From Sphingomonas sp. AR_OL41 (GTDB taxonomy: Bacteria; Pseudomonadota; Alphaproteobacteria; Sphingomonadales; Sphingomonadaceae), in the NCBI RefSeq assembly GCF_029911635.1, contig NZ_JARYTI010000019.1, forward strand, positions 37,955 to 101,954: a stretch of DNA of 64,000 nt. Direction: 5' to 3'. The position numbers were made by a program, and so were the translations under genes. The notes below the pieces were generated by a model. The model was not told the DNA's origin, did no database searches, and worked only from the letters and a program-made list of their open reading frames with translations. Positions 53,897 through 63,837 of this stretch are shown here, piece by piece. Each line of letters begins with the position of its first letter. Positions within the stretch are counted from its first letter, which is position 1.

Positions 53897-55054
53897 TTAG
53901 GCTGCGGCCGCCCTGGCGGCGGCGTGGTCGAGGATCGTTTGCTCAATGACCCGCGCGTTTCGCGCCCAGCCATAATCCTCGAGATAACCGTCCCAATCCG
54001 GGACAATCCCGTTGGCCAGCCAGTCGCAAAGTCCCGCGCGTATCGACGCGACATCGTCGGGCTCGACCCATATTCCAAGGCGGTATTGCTTCACCACGGT
54101 TTCGGTGGTCGCGGAACCACTCGAGATCAGGCACGGCTTGCGATAATTGACCGTCACGCCGAGTGCGGCGCTCGATGATACGAAGCGGCGGGCATAGACC
54201 AGCAGCGAAAGATCACTCGCCGCCATCAGATTGGCGGTGTCCTCGACGCTGACGAAGCGGTTGATCCAGCGACAGTGGTCGGCGCATCCCAGCTCGGCCG
54301 CGAGATCCTGATAGAATGACAAGGGCCGGTTGCCGCCCGCCTGTTCCGAGCCGGCGACGATGAGATAGATATTGGGCAGATCGGCGATCGCCCGAATGAC
54401 CAGGTCGATATTCTTGTTATCGCGGACGTACCCGAACGAGGTCAGCATCACCGCGCCGTCCGGAATATCGAGCGCGCGGCGCACTTCGGCGGTCGTCTGG
54501 GTCGGATCGGGGAAATGATGAATGCCATAGGGGAGCCAGACGACATCGACCGCGGCCGGAACCGGCACGGGATCGAAGGTGTGGACGAACACGGCATCGA
54601 GCATGTTGAATGCGACATCGACCGACCAGCGATGCCACCAGGCCGGCCCAACGGCGTAGTCGCGCACCGGATCATGCAGCACGCTGAAGAAGCGCACGCC
54701 CGCGCGTCGCAAGCGGCGCATGCGCCATGCCCAGAGCGGCGCGAGATATTCGCTGAAATGGGTCAAGACGGCGTCGGAACGTCGCTCGGCGACGTGCCGC
54801 GCCACGATCCGTGCATTGGTCAGCAGCCCCGTGGCAATCTGGACCGCACGCACTACTTTCCAGCGCGAGAAACGGCGCGGCCTGGCATCATAGAGAACAG
54901 GCTTCGCGACATAGGTCGGCTTGCGGCCATCGAGATAGGAAGGCGGGCACAGCAGCTCGACGTCGATGCCTCGTTCGACCAGCGCGGTTGCTTGATCATG
55001 CGCGTAATCGGCGATGCCGCCGGCGGCGAGCTCGCACCAGATGGTCAGCTTCAT
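53897..55054 (-). CDS. Glycosyltransferase family 4
   Basis: A 385-residue GT-B enzyme, last gene of the glycan operon. The N-terminal half starts LTIWCELAAGGIADYAHDQA; the C-terminal half has LTSFGYVRDNKNIDLVIRA and LIVAGSEQAGG, typical of GT4. Donor and acceptor cannot be read. It overlaps the upstream glycosyltransferase gene by 4 bases (ATGA). Confidence 0.9.
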   Translation of the reverse strand: MKLTIWCELAAGGIADYAHDQATALVERGIDVELLCPPSYLDGRKPTYVAKPVLYDARPRRFSRWKVVRAVQIATGLLTNARIVARHVAERRSDAVLTHFSEYLAPLWAWRMRRLRRAGVRFFSVLHDPVRDYAVGPAWWHRWSVDVAFNMLDAVFVHTFDPVPVPAAVDVVWLPYGIHHFPDPTQTTAEVRRALDIPDGAVMLTSFGYVRDNKNIDLVIRAIADLPNIYLIVAGSEQAGGNRPLSFYQDLAAELGCADHCRWINRFVSVEDTANLMAASDLSLLVYARRFVSSSAALGVTVNYRKPCLISSGSATTETVVKQYRLGIWVEPDDVASIRAGLCDWLANGIVPDWDGYLEDYGWARNARVIEQTILDHAAARAAAA

Positions 55055-56277
55055 GTCATGGCCTCGATCAACTGGCCGGCCACAATATCGGGCGCAAAAC
55101 GCTGCGCCGCGCCACGCGTCGCTTCGGCATGGCGCGCAACCGTCGCGGGCGAGGCAAGATATCGCCCGATCGCCGCCGCGATCGCCGGCCCGGTGACCTC
55201 CGGCAGCAACAGCCCATCGACATCGTCGCGCACCACATCGCCGCAGTGCCGCGACGCGATCACCGGAAGGCCGTGCGACGACGCTTCGAGCTGGGTCAGG
55301 CCGAAACCGTCCGACAGGCTCGGCAGGATGAACAGGTCGGCCGCAGCATAATGCGTCGCCGCGGCACTGCGCGAGACCGCACCATGCCGTACGATTTTCG
55401 GGCTGGTGAGAATCTCGGGCGGCAAGTCGATTCCCGCGCCGCCGACGAGGTGGAACTCGACCGGGGCGGTGGCGAGCAAGGCCGCGGCGTCGAGCAACGC
55501 GCCAATGCCCTTGCGAACCACCAGCGATCCGAGGAACAGCACCCGCAGCGGCCGTGCCGCGTCGAACTGCGCAGGATATTGCCGCATCGCGACATTGCGC
55601 GGCGCATCATAAGCGAGCGGCACCACAGCGAGCTTGGCGGGATCGATGCCCGCCGCAGCCAGCCCGTCACGCGCCCAGGGCGAATTCACCACGATATGAT
55701 CGGCCAGTGCGCATTCCTCGCGCCAGCGCGACCAGTAAGCAGCAGGAGCGCGCTCCCAGTCCGGCCGCAGTCGGGCCTGCCGCACAACCGCATCGGCCAC
55801 GATATCCTCCTCGGTGATCGCGGGGTCGATCTGGCCGAGTACCGTCCGGCAACCCGCGTCACGCGCCGCCCGCAGAATGCCGAGCGCGGCATAGCTGTAG
55901 GCAAAAACGGTCGGCCGATCCGCCAAAAGGCGCTTGTCGCGCATCCGGGCAACGACATGCTTCTCGAACCAGGCGTTGCGCAGCATGATCGCCGGCCAGC
56001 CAGCCGGGGCGCGCCGCCTTACCCGACCGGCAAGCTCGAAAGCGATGGTCGAGGCGGTGAAATGCTCGACCGGTGCATCGGCGAGATCGGGCGAAAAGCG
56101 GTCGGCGAACTTGCGCCCCAGCGGCCCGGGGGCGCGCGCCGCGACGCCACCCGGAGGCGCCCAGGCCTCGGTAACCAGCGCGCGCAGCAGACCGCGGCGA
56201 TGAAAGGCGCGTGGCAGGATATAGTGCTCGCGTGCGCCGAGCTGGCAGAACAGCCAGGCGTCGCTTCGCGCCTTCAC
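55051..56277 (-). CDS. Glycosyltransferase family 4
   Basis: A 408-residue GT4 enzyme with the donor domain in VLFLGSLVVRKGIGALLDAA, LVGGAGIDLPPEI and FILPSLSDGFGLTQLEASS (the EX7E region). The GTG at 56277 overlaps the upstream gene's stop (GTGA), which sets the start; no ATG is available in the right place. Part of the tightly coupled polysaccharide operon. Confidence 0.9.
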   Translation of the reverse strand: MKARSDAWLFCQLGAREHYILPRAFHRRGLLRALVTEAWAPPGGVAARAPGPLGRKFADRFSPDLADAPVEHFTASTIAFELAGRVRRRAPAGWPAIMLRNAWFEKHVVARMRDKRLLADRPTVFAYSYAALGILRAARDAGCRTVLGQIDPAITEEDIVADAVVRQARLRPDWERAPAAYWSRWREECALADHIVVNSPWARDGLAAAGIDPAKLAVVPLAYDAPRNVAMRQYPAQFDAARPLRVLFLGSLVVRKGIGALLDAAALLATAPVEFHLVGGAGIDLPPEILTSPKIVRHGAVSRSAAATHYAAADLFILPSLSDGFGLTQLEASSHGLPVIASRHCGDVVRDDVDGLLLPEVTGPAIAAAIGRYLASPATVARHAEATRGAAQRFAPDIVAGQLIEAMT

Positions 56278-57500
56278 GCCGCGCCCCACAGCTTGTCGAG
56301 AAACGCTGCGCCCGAATGGCTCGCCCGCGCCAGCGCGGCGCGCGCCCGTGCGGCGGCGCGATAGCGCGGATAGTTGTCGGCCATCTCGGTGATCGCCGCG
56401 CACAGCCCCGCCACGTCGCCATCATCCACCCCGGCGCCGGCGCCGACCTCGCACACGAGATCCTCACACCACGTATCGCGCGTGTAGATCACCGGCACGC
56501 CTGCCGTCACCGCCTCGACCGCCACGCCGGATATGCGCGCGAAATAGGATGCGCGACGATAGGGCAGCAACATCACATCGGCCGACGCCACCGCCGCGTC
56601 ATAGTCCTCGGACGACATGGATTGCTCGATCAGCGTGACATGCGGGTCGGCGCGCAACGCCGGATCGGGCGCGTACAGCGCGCCGTCGGCATCATGGATC
56701 GGCGCATTCCACTGGATGACGAAGCGCGCCTTGCCGTCGGGTTGCGTCGCGCGATACACCTTGATCGCGTCCTGCATCACGTCGATGCCCTTTTCGAACC
56801 GTGCCGGTCCGAGGCAGCTGAAGGTCACGGGCGCATCGACCGCACGATCATCGGCGGCGAGATCGTCATAGGCGGCGACGCGCGGGCTCGGCCACACGTC
56901 GGGCGTGATGCCGCACAGCAAGCGATATTCGGTGGCGAGGCGCGCACTGTCGGTAACGAACAAGGCACGGCCGCGCGCGATCAACCCGGAATAGCTGCGC
57001 AGCGCATATTTGAGGATCGCGGTCGAACGCTTGAACACCGGGTTCGTGCTGCCCGGCGCGTACGACCCGGCATTGTTGCGGAACAGCAGCGCGATGCGCT
57101 TCACCCCGCGACCGCCATGGCGCAGCATCAGCAGCCGCCAGCCGATGACATGGTGGATCACGACGGTGGGCGCGAACAGCAGGTCGAAGGGGCCATGCTC
57201 CTTCACGAAGCGGCTCATCACGCGGTAGACATACCAATTGTGCTGCACGATCCCGAGATAGCGCCGCCACGCCTGGGGATGGTTGTAGACCCCGTCCCAG
57301 TTGCTGCGCGCAAACAGCGGATAGGCGCCCAGTTCGGCAACGATCGCGGGGTCGGTGTCGGCATGGCTGACGACCAGCGTCTCGCCGCCCGCGCGCGCGT
57401 TCAACTCCGCGACCGATTTCACATATTCGTAGAAATGTGCCGCCTGATTCTTGAGTGCCTCCTCGACGACGAGCAGGCGGCGGCCGGGACGTTGCGTCAT
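56274..57500 (-). CDS. Glycosyltransferase family 4
   Basis: A 408-residue GT-B enzyme. It starts RRLLVVEEALKNQAAHFYEY; the donor domain shows FSCLGPARFEKGIDVMQDAI and ISGVAVEAVTAGVPVIYTRD. The ATG at 57500 lies 4 bases after the FkbM gene's stop codon. It belongs to the glycan operon; the acceptor is unknown. Confidence 0.9.
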   Translation of the reverse strand: MTQRPGRRLLVVEEALKNQAAHFYEYVKSVAELNARAGGETLVVSHADTDPAIVAELGAYPLFARSNWDGVYNHPQAWRRYLGIVQHNWYVYRVMSRFVKEHGPFDLLFAPTVVIHHVIGWRLLMLRHGGRGVKRIALLFRNNAGSYAPGSTNPVFKRSTAILKYALRSYSGLIARGRALFVTDSARLATEYRLLCGITPDVWPSPRVAAYDDLAADDRAVDAPVTFSCLGPARFEKGIDVMQDAIKVYRATQPDGKARFVIQWNAPIHDADGALYAPDPALRADPHVTLIEQSMSSEDYDAAVASADVMLLPYRRASYFARISGVAVEAVTAGVPVIYTRDTWCEDLVCEVGAGAGVDDGDVAGLCAAITEMADNYPRYRAAARARAALARASHSGAAFLDKLWGAA

Positions 57501-57504
57501 CGAA

Positions 57505-58623
57505 TCAGCCCAGATCGGCGACGCAGGACCCGTCCAGTCCTCCGCGCATGCTTTCGCGATAGAGATAGTGGTAGAGCGGCGCCGCCTGCTTCGCGTAGAG
57601 CTCGCGCATCCGTCGCCGTGCTGCGCCGCCAAAGGGCAGCGCGATCACGCGCAGCAGCCCGGCGAGCAAAGTCGCGGTCCAGGCACGCAGCAGAAAGGCG
57701 CGCGGATGCGCGACCGAAGCGGCGATCGATGCATCGCACTCGGCTTTCAATGCTGGCGAGCACTGGCGCGCGGCGACCGCCTCGGCGACGACCTGCGCAG
57801 CGAAATCATGATAGCCATGGACCAGCAGCAGCGCGACGATCTTGACCAGCGCGCCCTCCCCGTCCGCCGCGATGCGCGCCTGCAAGGCGGCCGAGTCGCG
57901 GAAATAGATCACATCGGCCCAGATCAGCTGCGGACGCGAGCGCGGGCCGAGCACCTTGTTGGTGCGCACCCAATGTTCGCGGATCAGCTGGAACAGCGTG
58001 AAACCATGCTCGCGCAGGAAGATATCGATGTCGGCGAACAGCGGCGCGCCGATATTGCGCTCGACGAACGCCGCCTCGACCTGCAACCCGATCGCACTGC
58101 CCAATGCCTGTTCCGCGCCCTTGAGCACGTCGAGATCGGCGCCCTCGACATCGGTCTTGATGAAGTCGGGTGTCCATTCCGGGCGACGGGCAAGGCACGC
58201 GTCGAGCCGGTCGACCGACACCTCGTCGGTCCCGGCGCTCTCGTGCCACGGCCAGGGGCCGAAGGCGCCGAGCACCGCCTTGTTGGGCGGGTAGAGCGAG
58301 GAGGCAAACGGCCCGACCGTCAGGTGCAGCGTCTTGCGGCCCTGCTCATTGGCCAGCGCGGTCGACAAGGCGAGCATCTCGAACGGCCCGTCGTCGCTGT
58401 GCGTTTCGATCGAGCGCTCATCGGGCTCGAAGGTCAGGAAGCGGCAGGTCCGTTCGCCCAGCTGGAGCCAGCGCGGGTCCGGACCGAACACCGCACCGAC
58501 ATCGACGATCGTCAGCGGGTTTGCGACCAGCCGCTGACGAAGGCCGTCGCTCAGCCGCACCTGACCCGACGGCAACAGCGCCTCGAAGAAGCCGTAAAAT
58601 GCCGATTTGACCGCCGCCTTCAC
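57505..58623 (-). CDS. FkbM-family methyltransferase
   Basis: A 372-residue SAM-dependent enzyme. The FkbM domain (about 35-240) has VDVGAVFGPDP, the SAM-acidic FLTFEPDERSIE, FIKTDVEGADLDVLKGAE and a C-terminal helical extension. In glycan clusters such enzymes O-methylate sugars. The GTG at 58623 overlaps the upstream stop (GTGA). The C-terminal 110 residues have no family match that I recognise. Confidence 0.9.
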   Translation of the reverse strand: MKAAVKSAFYGFFEALLPSGQVRLSDGLRQRLVANPLTIVDVGAVFGPDPRWLQLGERTCRFLTFEPDERSIETHSDDGPFEMLALSTALANEQGRKTLHLTVGPFASSLYPPNKAVLGAFGPWPWHESAGTDEVSVDRLDACLARRPEWTPDFIKTDVEGADLDVLKGAEQALGSAIGLQVEAAFVERNIGAPLFADIDIFLREHGFTLFQLIREHWVRTNKVLGPRSRPQLIWADVIYFRDSAALQARIAADGEGALVKIVALLLVHGYHDFAAQVVAEAVAARQCSPALKAECDASIAASVAHPRAFLLRAWTATLLAGLLRVIALPFGGAARRRMRELYAKQAAPLYHYLYRESMRGGLDGSCVADLG

Positions 58624-59594
58624 GCCGCGCCTGCGCGATCCAGATCAGCCCTGTCCAAAGCAGATGAATACCAGTCGACGGTCTTTTTGAGCCCGTCGCG
58701 GATCGAGGTCTCGGCGGTCCAGCCGAGCACATCACGCACCTTGGTCACGTCGAGCATGCGCTTGCGCACGCCGACGAACTTGTTGTTGTTGTAAACGATT
58801 TCGCCCTGGAAGCCGGCCGCTTCCTTGATCCACCGCGCAATGTCGGAGATCGCATAGGCGTCGCCCATGCCGAGATTGAGCGCCGGCTCGGTCGAATGGA
58901 GCGCCGCCTTGATGATCCCGTCGGCGGCATCCTCGACGAGCAGGAATTCACGCTGCTGCTCGCCGGTGCCCCAGACCTCGACCGTCGGTGTTCCCGCCCG
59001 CGCCGCGCGGACGAACTTGCCGACCAGCGCGCCAACGACATGGCTGTTCTCGGCAAAGCTGTCGCCACCGCCATAGACCGTCGGCAGCACCACGCTGGTC
59101 GAGGTCAGGCCGTGTTCCTGCTTGTAGGCGCGCTGGCCGATCAGCAGCGCCTTCTTGGTAAAGGCATAGGCGAACAGATAATCCTCGGGCTCATGCCCCC
59201 AGAGTTCGCTCTCGGGGTGCGGATGCTCGGTCGAGGGATAGAGGCAATAGGAGACGATCGACGTCATCTTGGCCTTGGGGAAGAAGCGCCGCCAGCCTTC
59301 GAGGATATTGATGTTAATCGCCATGTTGACGTGGAACTGCGTCGCCGGGTGATGCACCGGCCAGTCCCCCGCCTTGTAGAGCGCGGCGAGGTGGATGATG
59401 TGATCGCACTCGAAGGTCCATTGCAGGTTTTCGAGATACGACCACAGCGCGTCCTTGTCGGCGAGATTGACCGCCTTGCTGCCCAGCGCGACGATGTTCG
59501 CCTCGGGAAAGCGCCGGGCGATCTCGCGCACCAGCGTCTGCCCGACGAACCCCGTCGCCCCGGTCACGATGACGTTCTTCATCGCCTCACTCAC
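58620..59594 (-). CDS. NAD-dependent sugar epimerase/reductase
   Basis: A 324-residue extended SDR. It has the Rossmann motif VTGATGFVGQTL, the HLAA strand, a YAFTK active-site YxxxK and a VWGTGEQQREFLLVED segment typical of GDP-L-fucose synthase-like enzymes. It may epimerise or reduce a nucleotide sugar of this pathway; since a true GDP-fucose synthase is also present, it may make a different deoxysugar. The GTG at 59594 overlaps the upstream stop (GTGA); ATG 59582 is an alternative. Confidence 0.88.
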   Translation of the reverse strand: MSEAMKNVIVTGATGFVGQTLVREIARRFPEANIVALGSKAVNLADKDALWSYLENLQWTFECDHIIHLAALYKAGDWPVHHPATQFHVNMAININILEGWRRFFPKAKMTSIVSYCLYPSTEHPHPESELWGHEPEDYLFAYAFTKKALLIGQRAYKQEHGLTSTSVVLPTVYGGGDSFAENSHVVGALVGKFVRAARAGTPTVEVWGTGEQQREFLLVEDAADGIIKAALHSTEPALNLGMGDAYAISDIARWIKEAAGFQGEIVYNNNKFVGVRKRMLDVTKVRDVLGWTAETSIRDGLKKTVDWYSSALDRADLDRAGAA

Positions 59595-60838
59595 GCTTCG
59601 CGCACGCCACCCGGGCCGAGGATCTGCACTTCGGGCACCGGCGTGATGAAGCGACCGCCGGCCTGCAGATAGGCCTCGTTCTTCTTCAGCAGGAAATCGA
59701 GGAAGTTCCAGGCCAACACCAGATAATAATCGGGCTGCTCCGCGACCGCATTCTCGTCGATGACGGGGATATGCGTGCCCGGCGTGACGCGACCGATCTT
59801 GAACTCGTTGACCTCGGTAACCGCCTGGACGAGATCCGGGCCGATATCGGCATAATTGAGCACGGTCGACCCCTTGACCGGCGCGCCCAGCCCGTAAACC
59901 GTCTTGCCCTCCGCCTTGAGCTTTTCGAGCAGCGTGCGCAGTTCCGCCATATTGTGGCGGACGCGCGCGGCGAAGTCCTCATAGGTCTGCAGCTTGAACA
60001 AGCCGGCAGCCTCTTCGGCGGCGACCGCTGCGGCAACCGCCGGGCTCTCGGCGATCGGATTCTCTTCGCGGTAGACATAGAGGATGAAGCTGCCGCCATG
60101 GATCGGCGAGAACTCGACATCGCGGATCGCCAGGCCATGCGCCGCGAACAGCCGCCGCAGCGGGCCGACCGCGTGGATGCAGCTATGTTCGTGGTAGAAA
60201 TGGTCGAATTCGTTGTGCTCGATCAGGTCGAGGCAATTGACGCCCTGCACCACGAACACCGTGTCGGGACCCATCACCTCTTCCAGGCCGGCGACGAAAT
60301 CGTGCAGATCGGGGACGTGGTAGAACACCGCCGTCGCGGTAATCGCATTGGGCTTTACGCCGAGCTGCTTGAGCGACTTGCCAGTCTCATGGCACCAGAA
60401 TTGGCGGAATACCGTGACACCCTGATCGCGCGCCAGCAGGCCGGTGCGTTCGGACGGATCGACCCCGAGCACGCGCATGCCCTGACTGGCGAAAGCCTTG
60501 AGGAACGTCCCGTCGTTGCAGCCGACATCGATGACGAGATCATTCTCCTTGAGACCGATCTTCTCGATGATGTGCGGCGCCAGCTTCTTGAAGTGCGACA
60601 CCACCGGCGCGTTGCGCCCGGTGATATAGGCATGGTCGTTGAACAGCACCTCCTGCGACGGAAATTCGCTGATCTGCACCTGCCAGCAATTGTCGCAGAC
60701 CATCATCGCCAGCGAGAAGCTGACCTCCTTGTCGAGCTCGTCGGCGTAGAGAAAACTGTTGCCGTTGGGCTGATCGCCCAGGTCGATGAACTCGTGAAGC
60801 CGCGCTTCGCCACAATTCATGCACTTCACACGCTTCAT
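59591..60838 (-). CDS. Class I SAM methyltransferase (zinc-binding C-methyltransferase type)
   Basis: A 415-residue enzyme with the three-part layout of sugar C-methyltransferases: an N-terminal zinc-binding region (CMNCGEARLHEFIDLG, VCDNCW), a SAM domain (VIDVGCNDGTFLKAF) and a C-terminal domain with VYGLGAPVKGSTVLNY. Such enzymes methylate a keto-sugar nucleotide at carbon 3 or add methyl groups in rare-sugar synthesis. ATG 60838 is chosen because GAGG lies 6 bases upstream; ATG 60844 directly abuts GAGG. Confidence 0.9.
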   Translation of the reverse strand: MKRVKCMNCGEARLHEFIDLGDQPNGNSFLYADELDKEVSFSLAMMVCDNCWQVQISEFPSQEVLFNDHAYITGRNAPVVSHFKKLAPHIIEKIGLKENDLVIDVGCNDGTFLKAFASQGMRVLGVDPSERTGLLARDQGVTVFRQFWCHETGKSLKQLGVKPNAITATAVFYHVPDLHDFVAGLEEVMGPDTVFVVQGVNCLDLIEHNEFDHFYHEHSCIHAVGPLRRLFAAHGLAIRDVEFSPIHGGSFILYVYREENPIAESPAVAAAVAAEEAAGLFKLQTYEDFAARVRHNMAELRTLLEKLKAEGKTVYGLGAPVKGSTVLNYADIGPDLVQAVTEVNEFKIGRVTPGTHIPVIDENAVAEQPDYYLVLAWNFLDFLLKKNEAYLQAGGRFITPVPEVQILGPGGVREA

Positions 60839-60921
60839 GCTCATCCTCGCAAAAGCAATTCGATCCGAATCCCGGACGCAGGGGGGCGATAGCGGATCGC
60901 AACCCCCACGTCTCTCCCCGC

Positions 60922-61887
60922 TTACCGACCGATCGGCTCGTAACCGATCATTCTAACGCCCTCGGCCTGTACCGCCGACATCGGCCCGGCCGCAAAGCTG
61001 GGCGCGAGACGCGTGCCGGTGAGGCGCAACCGCAAACCGGCGCGCGCTTCCCGTAGTCGGATAAGCAGGCGCCTTACAAGATGATTGGGCACCAACCCCG
61101 CCTGATAACGGATTGCCCAGCCCGAAAGACGCCACCAGCGCCGTGCGGCGAGCGACGCCACCCGAGGGTGCGCGGCGAGTAACCCATCGACCGTGTCGTA
61201 CAGCCGCGCGCGGTCCTGCCGGCGCTCGGCGGCATTATCGTTCGACGCGCTGATCTGATTGTCGGGATGCTGGCGAACCAGCACCATGCCCCCGGCCGCG
61301 TGCACCAGGCGCGCGCCACCGAGCATCGCCCGCGCGATCAGTTCGAGATCTTCTGCAGTGCGCGTGGCCGTCGGATAGCCGCCGAGACGGTCGAGCAGCG
61401 ACCGCCGGATGACGCAGCACGGTACGAACAGCAACCAGCCGCGCAGGAACGCGTCGATCGGCGCGTCGGACACCGGCCCTTGCTGGTAGACCAGGCCATC
61501 GTAACGCGCCTCACCCTTGCCGAGCCACGCCTGGATCCACGGGCCGTAGGCGATATCGCCGCCGCTCGCCTCGAGCGCACGCACCTGGCATTCCATTTTG
61601 TCAGGGGTGCATAGGTCGTCACTGTCGAAGAACTGGATATAGTCGCCGGTGGCGATCGCCAGGCCGGCGTTGCGCGCCGCGCCCGGGCCGGCATTGTCCT
61701 GCTCGATCAGCCTGATGCGATCGCCGAGCGAGCGCAGAAAATCGACCGAACCATCGCTCGACCCATCATCGACGACGATGATCTCATGTGGGGCCAGTGT
61801 CTGACGTTCCATATTGGCGATGGTCTCGCCGATCATTCCCGCACGATTGTAATTGGGGATGATCACCGAAACGCGCGGCGCCGTCAT
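60922..61887 (-). CDS. Glycosyltransferase family 2
   Basis: A 321-residue GT-A enzyme. VSVIIPNYNRAGMIGETI and EIIVVDDGSSDGS start the domain; the DXD motif is DSDD in YIQFFDSDDL; RTAEDLELIARAM follows. No membrane helices, so it acts at the inner face of the membrane on a lipid-linked or soluble acceptor. It lies 3 bases after the UDP-glucuronate decarboxylase-like gene. Confidence 0.92.
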   Translation of the reverse strand: MTAPRVSVIIPNYNRAGMIGETIANMERQTLAPHEIIVVDDGSSDGSVDFLRSLGDRIRLIEQDNAGPGAARNAGLAIATGDYIQFFDSDDLCTPDKMECQVRALEASGGDIAYGPWIQAWLGKGEARYDGLVYQQGPVSDAPIDAFLRGWLLFVPCCVIRRSLLDRLGGYPTATRTAEDLELIARAMLGGARLVHAAGGMVLVRQHPDNQISASNDNAAERRQDRARLYDTVDGLLAAHPRVASLAARRWWRLSGWAIRYQAGLVPNHLVRRLLIRLREARAGLRLRLTGTRLAPSFAAGPMSAVQAEGVRMIGYEPIGR

Positions 61888-61890
61888 CGT

Positions 61891-62859
61891 TCAGGCGGCG
61901 CCCTGTTCGACCAGTTCGCGGAAATAGGCGATCGTCTTGGTCAGCCCTTCGCGCAACTGAACCTTGGGTTCCCAGCCGAGCTTTTCTCGCGCGATCGTGA
62001 TGTTGGGCTGGCGCTGTTTGGGATCGTCCGCCGGCAGCGGCAGCGTGGTCAGTTGCGACGCGGTATCGACCTGCGCCAGCACGGCCTCGGCCAGTTCGCG
62101 CATCGAAAATTCGTTCGGATTGCCGATATTGACGGGGCCGGTGATCTCGGCGGGGCTCTCCATCAGCCGGATCAACCCATCGACCAGATCCTCGACATAG
62201 CAGAAACTGCGCGTCTGCTGACCATCACCGAAGATCGTGATCGCCTCACCCTTCAGCGCCTGAACGACGAAGTTCGAAACAACGCGCCCGTCGGCCGGGT
62301 GCATGCGCGGACCATAGGTATTGAAGATTCGCGCAACCTTGATCTCGAGACCGTGCTGGCGGTGATAATCGAAGAACAGCGTCTCGGCGCAGCGCTTGCC
62401 CTCGTCATAGCAGGAGCGGATGCCGATCGGGTTGACGTGGCCCCAATAATCCTCGGTCTGCGGGTGGACGTTCGGGTCGCCATAGACTTCGCTGGTCGAT
62501 GCTTGCAGGATTCGGCAGCGCAGCCGTTTGGCCAGGCCGAGCATGTTGATCGCACCGTGCACGCACGTCTTGGTCGTCTGCACGGGATCATGCTGATAGT
62601 GCACCGGCGACGCCGGGCAGGCGAGATTGTAGATCTCGTCGACCTCGACATAGACCGGGAAGCACACGTCGTGGCGCATGAATTCGAAGCGCGGATTGGC
62701 GTGGAGATGGTCGATGTTGCGCTTGGTGCCGGTATACATGTTGTCGAGGCAGATCACCTCGTGCCCGGCATCGAGCAACCGGTCGCACAGATGCGAGCCG
62801 AGAAAGCCCGCCCCACCGGTCACCAGAATTCGCTTCCGGCTGCTATAAGTCCGCGCCAT
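61891..62859 (-). CDS. UDP-glucuronate decarboxylase (UDP-xylose synthase)
   Basis: A 322-residue extended SDR. The UXS hallmarks are clear: [17 protein letters not shown], the [14 protein letters not shown] motif, STSEVYGDP and the YDEGKR active site, with [10 protein letters not shown]. It would convert UDP-glucuronate to UDP-xylose for the glycan made by this operon. The family is normally about 310-340 residues, so length fits. It lies 12 bases after fcl. Confidence 0.93.
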   Translation of the reverse strand: MARTYSSRKRILVTGGAGFLGSHLCDRLLDAGHEVICLDNMYTGTKRNIDHLHANPRFEFMRHDVCFPVYVEVDEIYNLACPASPVHYQHDPVQTTKTCVHGAINMLGLAKRLRCRILQASTSEVYGDPNVHPQTEDYWGHVNPIGIRSCYDEGKRCAETLFFDYHRQHGLEIKVARIFNTYGPRMHPADGRVVSNFVVQALKGEAITIFGDGQQTRSFCYVEDLVDGLIRLMESPAEITGPVNIGNPNEFSMRELAEAVLAQVDTASQLTTLPLPADDPKQRQPNITIAREKLGWEPKVQLREGLTKTIAYFRELVEQGAA

Positions 62860-62871
62860 GATTTTTCCCTT

Positions 62872-63837
62872 TCAGCTGCCGAGACCGCGCGCGTCGTCAT
62901 GATGGTCGAGGAACCAGCGATAGGTTCCTGCCAGCCCCTCTTCGAGGCCATAACGATGGCGCCAGCCCAGCGCATTGATCTTGCTCACATCGACGAGCTT
63001 GCGCATCACCCCATCGGGCTTGCTCGCGTCGAATACCAGGTCGCCGTCGAAGCCGACGACGCGATTGACCGTCTCGGCGAGCTGGCGGATCGTTACCTCC
63101 TCGCCACTTCCGACATTGACGATTTCCGGATCGGAATAATGTTTCACCAGAAACACCAGTGCATCCGCCAGATCATCGACATGGAGGAATTCGCGCTGCG
63201 GCGTCCCTGAACCCCAGATCGGCATGGTGGCGTCGCTCGCCAGCTTGGCGGTGTGCGCCTTGCGGATCAGCGCCGGGATGACGTGGCTCTGCTGCAGATC
63301 GAAATTGTCGCCCGTGCCGTAGAGGTTGGTCGGCTGCGCCGAGATGAAGTCGCAGCCATATTGCGCGCGATACCCCTGGGCGAGCTTGATCCCGGCGATC
63401 TTGGCGACGGCATACCATTCGTTGGTCGGCTCGAGCGGCCCCGACAGCAATGCGCTTTCCGGGATCGGCTGCGGCGCGTCGCGCGGATAGATGCAGGCCG
63501 AACCGAGGAACAGCAGCTTGCGCGTCTCGTTGCGCCGCGCCGCTTCGATGACATTGGCCTCGATCATCATGTTTTCGTAGATGAACTCGCCGGGGAAATG
63601 GCTGTTCGCCCAGATTCCCCCGACCCGCGCCGCGGCGAGGAACACGACGTCGGGCTTGTTGGCCGCGAACCATGCCTCGACCTGGTCCTGGCGGCGCAGG
63701 TCCATCTCGGCGCGCCCGGCGCTGACCAGCGTACAGCCCTCGCTCGCCAGCCGGCGCACCAGCGCGCTGCCGACCATCCCGCGATGGCCGGCGACGAAGA
63801 CGCGCTTCCCCTGCAGATCGAACATCGCGTCGCTCAA
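62872..63837 (-). CDS. fcl: GDP-L-fucose synthase
   Basis: A 321-residue epimerase/reductase that turns GDP-4-keto-6-deoxymannose into GDP-L-fucose. Motifs: [43 protein letters not shown] and the active-site YAVAKIAG. It lies directly after gmd. A TTG at 63837 overlaps the gmd stop (TTGA) and is preferred for coupling; ATG 63825 is an alternative with no clear ribosome-binding site. Confidence 0.95.
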   Translation of the reverse strand: MSDAMFDLQGKRVFVAGHRGMVGSALVRRLASEGCTLVSAGRAEMDLRRQDQVEAWFAANKPDVVFLAAARVGGIWANSHFPGEFIYENMMIEANVIEAARRNETRKLLFLGSACIYPRDAPQPIPESALLSGPLEPTNEWYAVAKIAGIKLAQGYRAQYGCDFISAQPTNLYGTGDNFDLQQSHVIPALIRKAHTAKLASDATMPIWGSGTPQREFLHVDDLADALVFLVKHYSDPEIVNVGSGEEVTIRQLAETVNRVVGFDGDLVFDASKPDGVMRKLVDVSKINALGWRHRYGLEEGLAGTYRWFLDHHDDARGLGS